Shown: piece after piece, positions 1 through 12,400 of the stretch
Layout: each line of letters begins with the position of its first letter
How positions within the stretch are numbered: the stretch's first letter is position 1
Source of the DNA: Colius striatus
Lineage: Eukaryota; Chordata; Aves; Coliiformes; Coliidae
Reading direction: 5' to 3'
DNA: 64,000 bases
NCBI RefSeq assembly: GCF_028858725.1
Contig: NC_084775.1
Coordinates: 16,848,597 to 16,912,596, forward strand
Program-made: the position numbers and the translations under genes
Notes under the pieces: generated by a model
Told to the model about the DNA's origin: nothing
The model's database searches: none
What the model saw: only the letters and a program-made list of their open reading frames with translations

Positions 1-56
1 CCAGCAGTAACAGAGGCAGGGGCCCACGGAGAAGAAGGGGCAGAACACCAAATTAC

Positions 57-3000
57 CTTCTTCAGATGAGAACATTTTTGTTTCCCTATGGATGCGAATA
101 GGGATTCTATTATCATAGGTTGCCACAGTTCTTCATGTGGGAACACTGATTAAAACCAGAAGAAGTTTCATGAGATCAAAGACACAAATATGGCTTCTGT
201 GGTCATTATTAAAAATAGTTTTAGCAGTGCAACGGTTTTCTTTGAAGATGCAGTTTTATCGATTGAACCAAAAGTTCATTTGCATACCGTCATATGATTG
301 GTCAGAAGAAAAATTAATCTCATTCCATATTATGTTACAATGCAAAATAAGGCAGTTTTAGACCTACCCAAGTGAGAAAATAGTGCAGCATTTTTACATT
401 CCAATACCTTACTATTCTGACTAATATTAATATAACAAAGGCCATTATCAAAACTATTCTGTAACGGTAAAAAAAAGCAACCCACAACACTACAGTGGAT
501 ATGAACTAAAGAGAAAAAAAAACCTCAGGAAAGAATGACCCTTGCTTAAAACTGCAAATTGCACAACCACAAGAAAATAACTCCCCATTTAGTAAATCAG
601 CCAGTTAAATTGTGATGTGATGCTATGAGGGCACTCAGATCATTTCTCCTTTAAAGTGCAGAGACACCACATGTAGTTTAAAAATGTCTCATCCACACAG
701 ACAATCATACGTACAGATATATCTATTTAATTAATTTCCTGGTCAGAACCAGAGTCTTACTTAGCATTGGTCCAAACCAGAGAGCAGCCACAGTAAATAC
801 TCACCTGACACTTGATCAAATGTTGACTTGTCTGTCTGCGCTGTAACAATCCACATTCCTGGGAATGTATAGACATGTGGAGTTACATACTTGTGTTCCT
901 TGGCAGTGTTTCAGTTGTAATAAACGTAAACTTGCTATTCTTGTGAAACTTTGATTACTAACCTAATAACTTATTAATCACTATCTGACTGGCCAGACCC
1001 TTTCTGGAATATGTTGGAAGAATGATATGAGCACAAGAAGCAATTATCATTATTTGTAATGCTCAAAAGTATGTATTTTGTACCTCTTTTTCTTTTATTT
1101 GTTATATGCTGTATTAGCCGTAGCTTTGCAGCTGCTGGCTGTTCCTCAGCTGCAAGATACAAACACACTTGCCTGTCTTGTCATTCTTGATCACTGGAAG
1201 TAAGAATGCATGATGTGGCCCTATAAGAATTTGCTTTTCCTTACTTGTTTTCCTTGTGAAATTTTAAAACTGTTGTTCCATTATCAAGCATGGCAGACTA
1301 AATCCCTTTGGAAATTTTATCAGGATGGGCCACAGTGTGTGGACAGAGGGAGTGGCCAAATGAGCAACCATTATGGTGTGATATGACAAAGAATGCAAAT
1401 TTTGCAGCTGGCAGCATGTAATCCCTACCTCACTTCCACTTCTTTGGCTCCATTTTGCCTAGATCCATTCACACAGCTCTGGATTTTGAGTTACACTCTT
1501 TGCATGTACAAGCATAACATGCTAAAGTGTCTGACTATTTTCTATCTAGCTAGAAATGCTTTTTCAATTATTTCCAAGATGATTGCATTGGGCATATCAA
1601 GTAGAGTTGCTTCTCTAAATCAGCAAGATGGGCAGAAGAAGATGACAAGCGAGACAAGGTTGCGAAAGAAGGCTGAAATAGTAGCTCAAAGGAAAGACTC
1701 ATCTGGGAAGAAAACCAAGGACATGGCAACTCAATATTGCTAAATGGAAAGAAAACAAATTAAAATGAAATTCATAGTCAATTCAAATTAATTTCTGATG
1801 GTGAAATTAAATGATCGCTATAAATACAGAAAACAGAAGTGAGAACTTACTGGAATTAGTATATACAGTAACATTTGTTCACTGACAATAGTACTTGCTG
1901 AAGGCATTTCCATTTCATTTTCCTTGTAACAAAAAACTCACTAAATCTAGACAGTCCTTTAATGTTAGGCAATCTATTCATGCATCTCGTATTTTTTATT
2001 CACTTGAGAAATGTGGCATAAGTGAAGTCGGAACGTGCAAATGTCAGTGTTTCGATCAATACAACTTGTTAAGACATCACACAGCAAAGCAGAAATATTC
2101 TGTGAAAAGTAGCTGAGTACTATGTGCAAAATAATTGCTAGCTCTCTCTAATATCTGCCAATTTCAGTATTTTTTAATAAGGCAATTCCAGAAGGTAAAG
2201 TCTCTCCCCTATTTTGGCAAATGATGGTGTGATACAGCATATACTTTGACTGCATTTTACAATAAATTTACAAAGACATGGATTTATAAAAAAGGGCAAT
2301 AAAAACCTACCATATGACAAACTGCCTTACAAAAGAAACGTTCATGTTTGTCATTTCTGAATTCTGTGTACTGTAAGTGCAACACAACCAAACTAATCCC
2401 ATTTCAGTCCTGTGGGATTACAAGGTCAAGAAGAAGATCCTGAGATACAGTTTGTGCAGATCAGCAACTCTGCAGGTGTTGTACATGCCATATAAATTTG
2501 CAGGTCCTTGTTGAAGTACAGATTTGCTGTTTCCAGATTCTTTAGCAGCAGAGACATAGGTGGCAGTGCTTTCTAGATCCATTCTCCTTTGCTACCTTTT
2601 CACTCAGAGGCATAATATATTCTTCACCTTCTGCTGCGCAGCCCAGCTGCTTGTGTTCAGTCATTTCTGTCCCCTTTAGTGGCTGCCAGTGAGTGCAATT
2701 AGACATCAGGTAGAGGATGGAAGTGCAAGTGCATAAACAAGCAGGAACCTGTGAAGCCTATGAACCAAAGATTCACCAAAGAGCCTGAACTTGCTGTCAT
2801 GCAGTTTGCTGTGAGAGGCATGGTCACATACAAAGTGTTGTGTCCGCAGTTCTGCTCAGAAACCTTACAAGACAGTATTCTTCAACTAAAGCAAAGGAAG
2901 GACTACTTGCTGTGTACACCAAACATGTCCTAATGGTACTTGGAACAGACTGTTAGACATGGCCTAGACATGTCCATGTCTAGGCAGCTCTCTAAATGCT

Positions 3001-4161
3001 TCTCTGAAAATACTCTCACATTTTATTCAGTTCAGACTTCACGTAACTTCTGAGAAGTTGTAAAGTTTACCTTCTGAGTCCTCTTTCATAGAAAAGGTTG
3101 GAAAAGATCCTTTAAGATCATCCACTCCTTTCCAGTGAAAGGTTTTGTTTGGTTTTGTTTTTCCCCCAAGAAAATCTACATAAGTGTTTTCTGAATCTAA
3201 CTAAGTGCATCTACAAATACTTGATGACCAAAGTATCTATTTATGGCAAAAGGATGTAGAGTAAATTCTATGTTATAAAGAACAACTACTAGAATCTGCA
3301 AAGCGTATCCAAGAGAACCATGCATCTGATGGCTGTGAGACGGTGATCATCTGGAATGGTCACTTCAGATTTTATGAAGCTGGGCTAAAGTTTATCAGAG
3401 AACCACAGTACTTGAAACCATGAGTAACAACAGAGGTGGGGACAAAAGTGTAGAGGAATTTTAAATGAAAAAAAAAATCACACTAACTGGTAGCAAAGCT
3501 TCAGGCTTCTGAGATTTCCTGGCTAAGTGTGCAGCTGAATGATCAAAGGAATCCACACTTGACAGAGCCGGGGCAGCATGCTGCAGACAGGTGAGATGGC
3601 CACCCTCCAAGCTCTGGCTCTGCAGCCCCGATTCTGCCCTGCTACTACTGGGTATCTTATTTCCCAGTAAGCATACCCACACCTCACACTCTCTTCTCCC
3701 TCCAGATACCTCTCTTCTGCAGATCTCACTACCAAAGCATGTATATGGAGAAATATGGCAGTCTTCTTCCTCTTACCTCATGTTTTCGTACAGTTTTCCG
3801 AGCTCCCAGCTCAGCGAGCAATAGAAGATCTTCAAATGCCCACACGCTGCAAACTGCACGAACATACCCTGAGCAACTCTGAGCCGTCTCTGACGCCCAG
3901 GAAGGGACGTCTTCCCGGCCTCAAAGAGGCGCTGCCGGGCAGCAGAGCCCTTCCGCGGGCGGCTGCGCTGCAGCTCCGCGTTTGCGGAGCTCAGGGAGAG
4001 CCCGCTCTGCCCCGCCGCACTGCGCTGCGAGGAGAAGCCCCAAACGCGCCCCCTTCCCGGCTCCCCGCGACGCGTCACTCACCAGGGAGAGCAGGCTCCC
4101 GGCAGCAGCTCAGCGCCAGCCCCGAAAAGGCCAGGACGGCGGCGAGGGCGGGGGGCTCCAT
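57..4161 (-). CDS. Unidentified secreted/membrane protein gene, 5' exons (candidate)
   Basis: Four candidate exons on the minus strand have compatible phases: 4083-4161 (ATG, hydrophobic signal-like start MEPPALAAVLAFSGLALSCC, donor GTGAGT), 3777-3829 (donor GTAAGA), 805-898 (donor GTGAGT) and 57-145 (donor GTAATT). Together they give 105 codons with no stop. Exon 805-898 contains HVYTFPGMWIVTAQTDKS, which resembles the end of a PKD/Ig-like beta sandwich (H-Y-x-x-P-G-x-W-x-V-T). I do not recognise the protein. The first exon lies in a CpG island, as expected for a promoter, and the gene would continue past the left edge. The 3777-3829 exon is the weakest link, and other exons may lie between 900 and 3776. 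The start was chosen because ATG, signal peptide and a consensus donor fall together. Confidence 0.4.
146..804. other. AT-rich intron-like sequence
   Basis: No repeat or coding signal recognised. If the candidate gene is real, this is the intron between its 805-898 and 57-145 exons. Confidence 0.3.
2955..2984. promoter_or_regulatory. p53-response-element-like palindrome
   Basis: Two decamers of the form RRRCWWGYYY lie one base apart: AGACATGGCC (one mismatch) at 2955-2964 and AGACATGTCC (perfect) at 2966-2975. The second sits in a 22-bp inverted repeat at 2963-2984 (10-bp arms, 2-bp spacer). The match to the p53 consensus is seen directly; function is inference. Confidence 0.3.
3088..3140 (-). 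mobile_element. CR1 LINE 3'-end remnant
   Basis: Degraded match to the reverse complement of the avian CR1 3' end: a TCATAGAA-type start followed by GGTTGGAAAAGATC and a GATCATC block. Confidence 0.5.
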
Positions 4162-5240
4162 GGGCAGCGGCCGCCGGGCCGCACCGCCCTCGCAGGCGGC
4201 AGCCCCAGCGCTCCAGGAGCAGAGGTGGCTGCGGACGGCCGGGAAGAGTGCAAAGTGCGGGAAGCGGAGGCCCTACAGCATGTGTCCTGTAACTGCGCCC
4301 CGGCGAGGTGCCGAGTGGCAGATGAGGGATCCTATTACCAGCCATGTGACAGGAAAGGATAGAGACCAACATCCCAACCTGCTGCAGCGCGGGACGACAG
4401 AGCTGATCTTACTTTTGACACTGACAGGTTCGGGGTGCCGATGCTCGCTCCGGAGCCAGCACGGGGGCTCCGCCGAGTTCTCCTCGCAGGCAGCGAGGCA
4501 GCGGCAGGGTGACCCTGCCGCCCCCACTCCTCCGCCCCTGCAGCGACCCACGTCTCGCTCTCGTCACTCCCTTCTGCGCTCTCGCACCCAGTCTCCGGCT
4601 GTAGCCTAAGCCGCGGGCTCTGCCTGCTGCCAGCCACTGCCCCGGCCCTGCGCTCGCCCTCAGGCCGGCTAGGGTCTCACTGGGGTTACCTACCAGCTGA
4701 TGGGAGCACACAGGTGCAGCACCTCTCCCGTCCCATGAAGCGCGGCGGGTGGGGGAAGGGGAGGGCGCCGGCCGGGAAAGAACGCTACAAACTCTGCGGT
4801 AGTCCCATGGAGCTCCCTAAAGCGCGCGGCGGAGGGCTGCGCCCGAGCAGCGCTGTGCCGAGCGGCGCGGCCGTCAGCAGGTCGGCGTGCGGCGAAGTTC
4901 AAGCGCCACGTGCGGTTTTAGGCATCGTTCTGAAACTGTCTGGGCGGCCAAGCCGTGTCGGCGCGGCTCCCGCACAGAGCGCACCGGGAGCAAGCACCGC
5001 GGGCACAGCCGCCTCCCGGCCGCGCTGCAGAGGCCCGGGACGCAGCTGGCGGCCGGGCCCGGGCAGAGACGCCGGCACAGGGGCCCACGCGGACGCATGC
5101 GGGCACTCGGAGGCAGACACGTGGGCGCCCGGGCACGCAAAGAGTCACGAGACACTCGCAGATGGACGCGCAGACACCGCGGGACACGCGCGATCGCAAG
5201 GCAGCGTGTGTACCCACTGATATCAATGTGCCAAGGGACA
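3890..5240. promoter_or_regulatory. CpG island / promoter of the left-edge gene
   Basis: An abrupt change from AT-rich flanks to a CpG-dense stretch. It covers the candidate minus-strand first exon (ATG at 4161) and extends about 1 kb upstream of it. The long open frames here on both strands are a by-product of high GC and mutually overlap. There is no clear TATA box, as usual for CpG-island promoters. Confidence 0.6.
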
Positions 5241-8200
5241 AACACACCTCAGCGAACAGACCGTGGAACCGACATAAAAAGAACAGCGCAGCTTTCCGTG
5301 AATGGTGAGTGCACGTGCAGAGAATTTCACGTACACCCCCCGCCCCCATCTACACGCAGACAGCGAAGGACAAAAAACCGCAATTGCCAAAGTGGTACTA
5401 ATAAAGCTATCGTCAAACTGATACAAAGGCCTATTAGCTGATCTGTGAGACATTTCAGCAGTGGCAGTGATGCTTTGCTAAAAAACAACCAACAGGAAAA
5501 AACCCCTTAACACCGTCAGCAAAAAACATACAGAAAGTTATACTTGCTTTGTCAGGAGCAGGAGGGTAAACATTCTTGTCCTTGTAGCACCTTTACGTCA
5601 TTGCCATGTAATGGGGTGGCACCTTCAAACACCTAAAAGGGAGAGAGCAATTTTGCTACTCTGAAGTTGCAACAAAATATGGTTTGTAGGCCTTAAATAC
5701 TGTATCAGTATGCACTATGGCATGTCTTACTTTCAGCATGCAGAAACCTCTTACATAAAGCTGTAAGACTGATTTGGAGGAGAAAAACTTGCTTCAACTT
5801 CTTTTGTCTTTTGCAGTACATATGACAAGTAGAAAAAGCATTACATACTAGCTTTACATGTATATTTTGACACTACAGCATAATAATGTGCCACATTCCT
5901 ATTTCTTTGAGCTGAATTACTAGTGAATGTTGAATTTTTAAGCTGATGAAATATTGAAAAACAAGTATCAGTGTTCTGTTAGCTTGGTGTTCTGATTATT
6001 ATTTTTTTTCTAGTGGCAAATGCAGAAATCTTTTGTTCCTTTGCACACATACAAATATAAATTTGTTCAGTTATTTGGCTCACAAATTCTGCTGAAGTTC
6101 TGGTCCTGAATTCTGTTTGCACAAGAGTGTTGTGAGCAGACCTGATTTTGTTGCAACCGAATACGTGTGTGTGTATGTCTATGTGTGCATGCACACGAAT
6201 CTGTATGTATAAATGAGAGAATTAGAGATCACTGTGATGGGAAAGTTACCGGTACTGACCAGAAGGAACAGCTTGTGGTGACGGTGTTTGTTTTTACTAC
6301 TGCTTTGTTTAACGTGGGCTAAACCAAATAATTCTGATTTGCATAAATTGTCTGTATTCTCAGATTAACATAAACAAAATTCAGGAGTTCCAAAGTTCTA
6401 ATTCATTCCATGTATTCCCTTCCCAGTCTGAGCTACTGACATTGAGTGCTCCTAGCATTCCTTTACAAGTCATTGTAAAGCACTTCCTTGTGGAACATGC
6501 TGCCTAACAACATACAACACATTACTACTTTGTGATCTAATGACCCACAAAATTCTCCTCTCCAAGGACCAGGACCCCACTTTGTTACTTATTGACCCAA
6601 TTTTTGTTCAATTTTATGTAGCATTTTGTTCTTTAAAGACACTGGAATGGAGCTAGTTTACCAACTTTTAACACTATATTGATATCAAAGTCCGCAGAAT
6701 CAACCTTATTTATCTCCAAAAAGTGAATTCAGCTTTCCAGCACTCCCGGGCAAAATCACCATTCATTCATTCTGCTACCCACTTTCTCCACTAATCAGTT
6801 AATCATTTGCACACACAGTTGATACACATGCAAACATCAGTTGCACTTTTTTTTTCCCCCCAAAACACTGGCAGCACACTGGGAATGGACATTTTTTTGA
6901 CAACGATCATTCCCCAGTTTTTTTTGTTTTTTTTTTTTTACAAGATTCTTTCCATCGCACAGAATTGTTTGTATTTCAGCTTACTCTATTCAAGATCACT
7001 CATTCTCATTTTGTAATTTTCGGCTTGTGGTTTGTGGTCTCTGTTTACAAATGGCAACAATGGCAACAGCAGCTAATAAGTAATGAATCATTTTATACTT
7101 CATAATACACGGTCTGAGGCATTTCTTTCAATTTGCCTTGTTCCCATTATGATGTAAAATCTGTACTATTTCGCTCATCTAGTTTTCATGTATATTTGGT
7201 ACGTAGTTTGTCCTTCCTTTTTGAAACCACCATTATTTCCCCGTAGTTTATGAATTAAAGACCTTAGAAAACCAGACCAAACAATCTGCAAAAATTAGTA
7301 ATTATTTCACTATCCAAAAGAGTTGCACAATACAGAACAGACTTCACAAACCCTCTGGGATGTGGGCAAAAACAAATGGTGTGGGGTTGTTTTTTTGAAA
7401 AAAAAGGATTCTGTACAAGGTACTAGTTCAGAAATTACTTTTTAATGAAACACATTGTAATGTAGCTAGATATTAAAAAGAAAAAAAAAGAAACTATGCA
7501 TATTGCAGTTATTCAAGGAAAGCATTGCAAGCTTTGCAAAACATTTCCAGAGCAGGTGACAGAATTTTTTTTTGTTTTGAAGGTGCATTCAAATTGGAAA
7601 GTTGAATTACAGAATCTTAAGGGTTTGAAGGGACCTCAAAAGATCATCTAGTCCAACTGCCTTGCCAGAGCAGGACCTCCTATAAAGGTGATTTTTAAAA
7701 AAATCATTGTAAGTTAACCTGGACGGAAAGGTTTCATTTTCTGAGTACGTCTCCTCTCTCCACCCCAATTGTATGCTTTTGAAATTAGGCCAGACCTGAA
7801 ACAAAAGTGTCACTTTGAATTTGTATTCAGAAACTTGCCAAATTGTAAGAATGTAATATTTAACTATCTCCCTACTAAAAAAAAACCCCAACAATCCATA
7901 AATTCAACCTGACTTACCAGTAGTCCATCGGACTTTGCATCCACTTTTACAGCTATCTAAATCAGCCTTACACGGCCTCAGAGAAGGCAAATGTTTCTCT
8001 GATAATGACTAGCATATTGAGCTAGGATTCTTTGCATTTTACCAGTTTTCAAGTAAAAGAAGAAAAGTGTAGAGACACCATGAACTCCTTGGATTTTGTC
8101 AGATCTCTGGTTCTGCTGGCAGGAGTGTGACTGAGGAAACTAATGCCTGTAACTTTGAAACTGATGCTTTCATAAGCATTATCGTGTGCTTGTGGACTGA

Positions 8201-8381
8201 AAGCTGAGCCTGTCATGATACAATCCCAGGAAGCTAATTAGCATTTCCCATATAATTCACCATTCATGATATTGAAAGCAGAAATAAAATTATAGTATAC
8301 TATATAAAACCATTGTTTGTGTTTAGAAAGACTATCTTCGTTGCTGTGGGCGATTTAATCCTCTGCGCTTGCTGTATTTCA
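5241..8381. other. Intergenic AT-rich sequence downstream of SUSD2
   Basis: No gene recognised. It would contain the SUSD2 3' untranslated region just below 8382; an ATTAAA-type signal on the minus strand lies at about 8354-8359. A TG-rich tract near 6165-6195 and a CR1 fragment near 7612 are the only repeats noted. Confidence 0.4.
7610..7682 (-). mobile_element. CR1 LINE 3'-end fragment
   Basis: Reverse-complement CR1 tail: ACAGAATCTTAAGGGTTTG, a GGGACCTCAAAAGATCATC block and CTAGTCCAACTGCC, the diagnostic string of the avian CR1 3' region. About 70 bp, 5'-truncated. Confidence 0.75.
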
Positions 8382-9461
8382 TTAAAAATTCCTCGGGAAT
8401 TTCATTGTTTCTTGTTCAGATACAACTGGAAGCTCTGAAACAACTTTCTGGTTGCCTTTGTGTCTTTGGGAGAAAAGACAAAGAAAAAGTTTTAAAATAT
8501 CCCAGAAGGCTAGAGAGGACTGTTAAAGTAGTTTATATCATTGCTTAGATCAAGGTGAGGAGAATATCGGGTTAGGTGAAGTAGTAACGTTGCACCAATT
8601 TTTAAAGTACTAGTTCTGTGTAATTCCAGTGTATACTTCCTCCAAGGAAAAATACTTCTGCCCTGTCATACACTACTGGAGATTAAAAATATTTAAATTA
8701 ACAAAAGTAGTGACTGAAGGATATGTAGCACACCTTCTATTTGAGCAAACATGCAATGAAATTAGAGACTACTGAAGGTTATCCCTGTGCAACAATCAAT
8801 TTCTGATTTCTAGTTTGATGGTCTAAATTATAGGAACAAAAAGAGAAATTGAGCAAATGTTATGAATTATGTACAGATTATATGAAAACATAACAACCTT
8901 TTAAAACAAAAGACTAAAACCTCAAAGAAGTAATTTACAAGCCACATAACAGTTTCTAAAGATTTCTTCTTAACCTTTAATAGTTTTCCTATCAAGTTTA
9001 TTTCTGTGTGCTAGAAAGGTTCCAAGATGGGGCTGCAAAATGAATTCTATTCATCTCCGGCAAAAGAGGCATATAAGCATTCTCTAGACAAATGATGCAT
9101 AACTAGAAGTGGGAATATATTCAAAGATAGGTGAAAATTTACAGTATCCTGCAATGCATTCCTTAGCTGCTACATCAAATTTATCCTAATTGTACCACAA
9201 GCACACCGGTTCTGAAACAGAAGACTTTTAATCAGATAGCCTTATCACTCAACAAATAAATTACTTTGACTGAAAAATCCTGTTCCTTTTCAATCCATCA
9301 ATCAATTGATCAATCACAGGTTTGCACGTTTAGCATGTTCATTTGTGTTTCCAGTTCAATGGAATCTTACCTCTCCTTTCTACACAAGAAAGTCAGACGT
9401 GCCAGCACTGCAAGACCGACTACTCCAAATACGCAACCAAGAATAATTACTTGATTGATAT
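8382..9461 (-). CDS. SUSD2: SUSD2 exons 14-15: transmembrane helix and cytoplasmic tail
   Basis: Exon 9371-9461 encodes a hydrophobic helix ([16 protein letters not shown]) followed by CRKE and ends in phase 2 at AG|GTAAGA. Exon 8382-8463 has a pyrimidine-rich acceptor, keeps phase, opens RHKGNQKVV (the human tail has RRRKGN at this point) and stops after 26 further residues. The tail exon is a motif and phase assignment; the helix exon is firm. Confidence 0.85.
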
Positions 9462-12400
9462 CTGAAAAACAGAGACCAACCAAACAAATCAGGAAGAGAC
9501 ATCAATACATTTCTTCATATCTGTTCGAATGTAGTCACCTGTGACATTTTTTTACACTGTACATATACTGTTATACTGTTATTTGTATTCATGGGACAAA
9601 TTGGTAAATAGTAGGAACTCACATAATTCCTACATTTGACAGTTAGGGTAGGTGGCTGCAAATCCATTTTAACACAAAGAAAGGATGGCTAGTGATTAAT
9701 ATGTAGTCAACATCATGACTCTACAATATTTATGTAGAACTGCCAAACCCAACAGCTGACAGTTTTTCAATCCTTTTTCCATATGGTTTGATTGCTTTAA
9801 AAATTGCCCCTATTTTGGCATTACAATTTTGAAATTGTCTCCGCTGCTTAAGGCTCTGTGTAAAAGACAGCAAAAGTGACTGTTCTGATGTGAGTGCAGT
9901 GAACATGCTAAAAGTGTCAATTTAATTCTGCAACTGCATAATAAGGACTCGGGAAGGAGAAAGAAATCAGATATGAAAATGTGGCAGGTCCATCTTAGAG
10001 CTGACTGGCACTGGCCCTGACAGATACAGGGGAAGCTTCTAGAAGCTCTTTGTTTAAAGATACAACCTCTGTAGCTCCCTGCTACCAAAACCTGGCCACA
10101 CAAAACCAAATCTTCTTTCTTATTCTACTCAAGAGTTGCAGGTTACCAGTTCTGTCACTTTCCTGCTGATGTGGGACAGGGCTAGTAGGATGCTGTGTGG
10201 TCATTGGTGAGCAACAGAAACTAAAGACGTGACACAGGTAAAATTTTCACGATGTGAAAGAAAATTGGTAAAAGTTTAGGAGATGCAACACCTGGAGTGA
10301 ACTGTCTGGGAGAAACAGTGCTTCCTGAATTTTATATTCTTTAAGGAAAATACCTGCAGGAGTACCACTGATGAAAAACTGCAAGTCCCAGTGTGAAAAA
10401 TCTTTGTCCCAGGCTCAGTGTCAGAGACGCAGTGTTGTTGTTCTAAGGTCAAAGTAGATTCACTACTCTGCCATTTTTTGTCACCCGGCGATAGCACTAT
10501 ACGCACATATCGGGGAGCACATGGCCTATTTAGAGATAGATGAGCAATGGTGCATCTGAGCTTTAACACATCTGGTCTGCACTGTTGCCAGGCCTTCCTT
10601 CCATTGTTTTGTCATGCCTGCAGGAAGAACTGCCTAAACTACAGCGTAGCACATGGTCATGACAGAGTAACGTAGCAGACACTTCTGTGATTCTAGAATA
10701 GATAATTTGGTTTCTAATTTAGCTTACACTTAAGCTTTGGAAATAAGTGGGATAAGTAAACTGTTCCACAGTCAGTGGTCCTTCATCCATTAATTTCCAT
10801 ACAAGGCTCAAAACCTTCTCTTTGGCTTATACACATCTTTAAGGCAGGTACTTGGTTTCTGCCAAGTGATCAGAATCCACCGTTGGCCTTAGAAGTTTGG
10901 TCCAGTGGTGATTTGCCTCTATTGTGAAATTTTATTTATTTGAGAAATAATAATTTATAAACTCAGGCTATATTTCTTGATTTTAATATGTTTTGTGGCC
11001 AGTCTCCTGGAAACAATAGGCAGACAACAATTCCATAATAAGAAGACCTAATGTTTTATGGCATCCTCATCTGAAAAAAAGTGCAGAAGACTAATGAGAT
11101 TTCTGACAGCTTTCCAAAAAGAACTGTATTTACACAGAGCCTGAGCCTGGAAAATGAAAACTAAAAGTTGAGGAGGAAAAAAATCCACCCAAAAGACAGC
11201 CAAAACCACACTGCTTAACAGCACCTAACTATTGTCTGTCACAAACAGATTATATGTGTATATATTGCTAACATTTAAAGTTTTCAGTTGGATTTTACTT
11301 CTGATTTTACTAGTCTCCTTTTTGCATTTTCTGGATGGTTTCTTTTTCTTCCTCTATGTGATACTCTGTGAAGGGAGGCTGCTGGGGTACTGGCAAGACT
11401 TGGAGTAAGATTCTAATTAGAAGCACAGCAAAATAATTATTAGCAGAGGATTTCCATGGAAACTTTAACTCAAGGAAGCAAAACTCAAAAATAACAATAT
11501 GCAGGCCCAACAGCATTATTTATATTTGAAATTTCAAATACAAAAATGGATTTTGCAAAGTAACTGGCTTTCTATTTTCTGAGTTTCTGTCTCTCTTCCT
11601 ATCCGGTTTTCATAGTACTCATCCTTTATTTGAACCATTCTATTATAAGTGTTTGAAAAACAGAAGCATATAGCGACCTTGGTCATGTGCAATAGAGAGC
11701 TTGAATGTGACGTGCCACAAAATTGAAGCAAGCGTAACGGGCACAGCACTGTGAAGAAAAGCCCCTGGAAGCTGACAGTAATAAAGGCCTGTGCCCTGTG
11801 TTCTTGACCCCAGCATGAAAGAAATAATTTGAAAAAGTACGTTTAATCGTTCACGCTGGAAGTAAAAATGTAACCACTAATCACAGTGGCTAGCTCAGTG
11901 GTCACCCATTGAGGCGTCCAGGACTTTGGAAGTGCTGTCCTCTAATTTTGTCAGCATTTTCCTGGCATCAAGAAGGCCTCCTGACACAGGGCTTGATAAA
12001 ATGGATGTCGGTTAAACGGCAGCATATGCTGCTGTGTAAAGAGGAAAACAATAAAGAAAATTGACCTCAGTAACAACAGATTTTGGCAACGTGAAGACCT
12101 TTTCCATCTTTATGCTGAATTCAGAATCAATGCAAGGACAACTGGCACTGGATTTCAACTGTGTTGTAGACCAAAGGTGGAAATGTATTCGCTTAGAACT
12201 CATCCATGTAGAAAGCAAGTACTAGCTGTCCATGCTATGAAAATACCATAAGGAACTTGTGGAAACAGTGGATGTCTCAAACATTGTGTCAACTCAGGGT
12301 TGCTATGGTATTGCTATGAATAGGGGCAAGGCTGTCATGGTATGTCTCCCAGTCTAACCACAAAAAGGAACTAGGACTGAGACAGAAGCCTGCAGAGGCG

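Larger units (their letters stand above)
899..3776. other. AT-rich sequence without recognisable gene
   Basis: Only short open frames of non-coding character. It contains a palindromic p53-like motif near 2955 and a CR1 remnant near 3090, both listed separately. Confidence 0.4.

Noticed and set aside
1393-1743. 116-codon plus-strand frame
   Set aside because: No recognisable domain, no splice context, AT-rich codon use like the surrounding non-coding sequence.
3755-4609. Long plus-strand open frame of 284 codons
   Set aside because: Lies in a CpG island where all frames are open, shows no family motif, and overlaps the better-supported minus-strand signal-peptide exon.
11310-11385. Candidate minus-strand terminal exon (acceptor CCCCAG, then [20 protein letters not shown] and a stop)
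   Set aside because: It could only be an alternative SUSD2 end, but the sushi exon ends in phase 1 and this piece is open in phase 0. No homologue recognised; probably chance.
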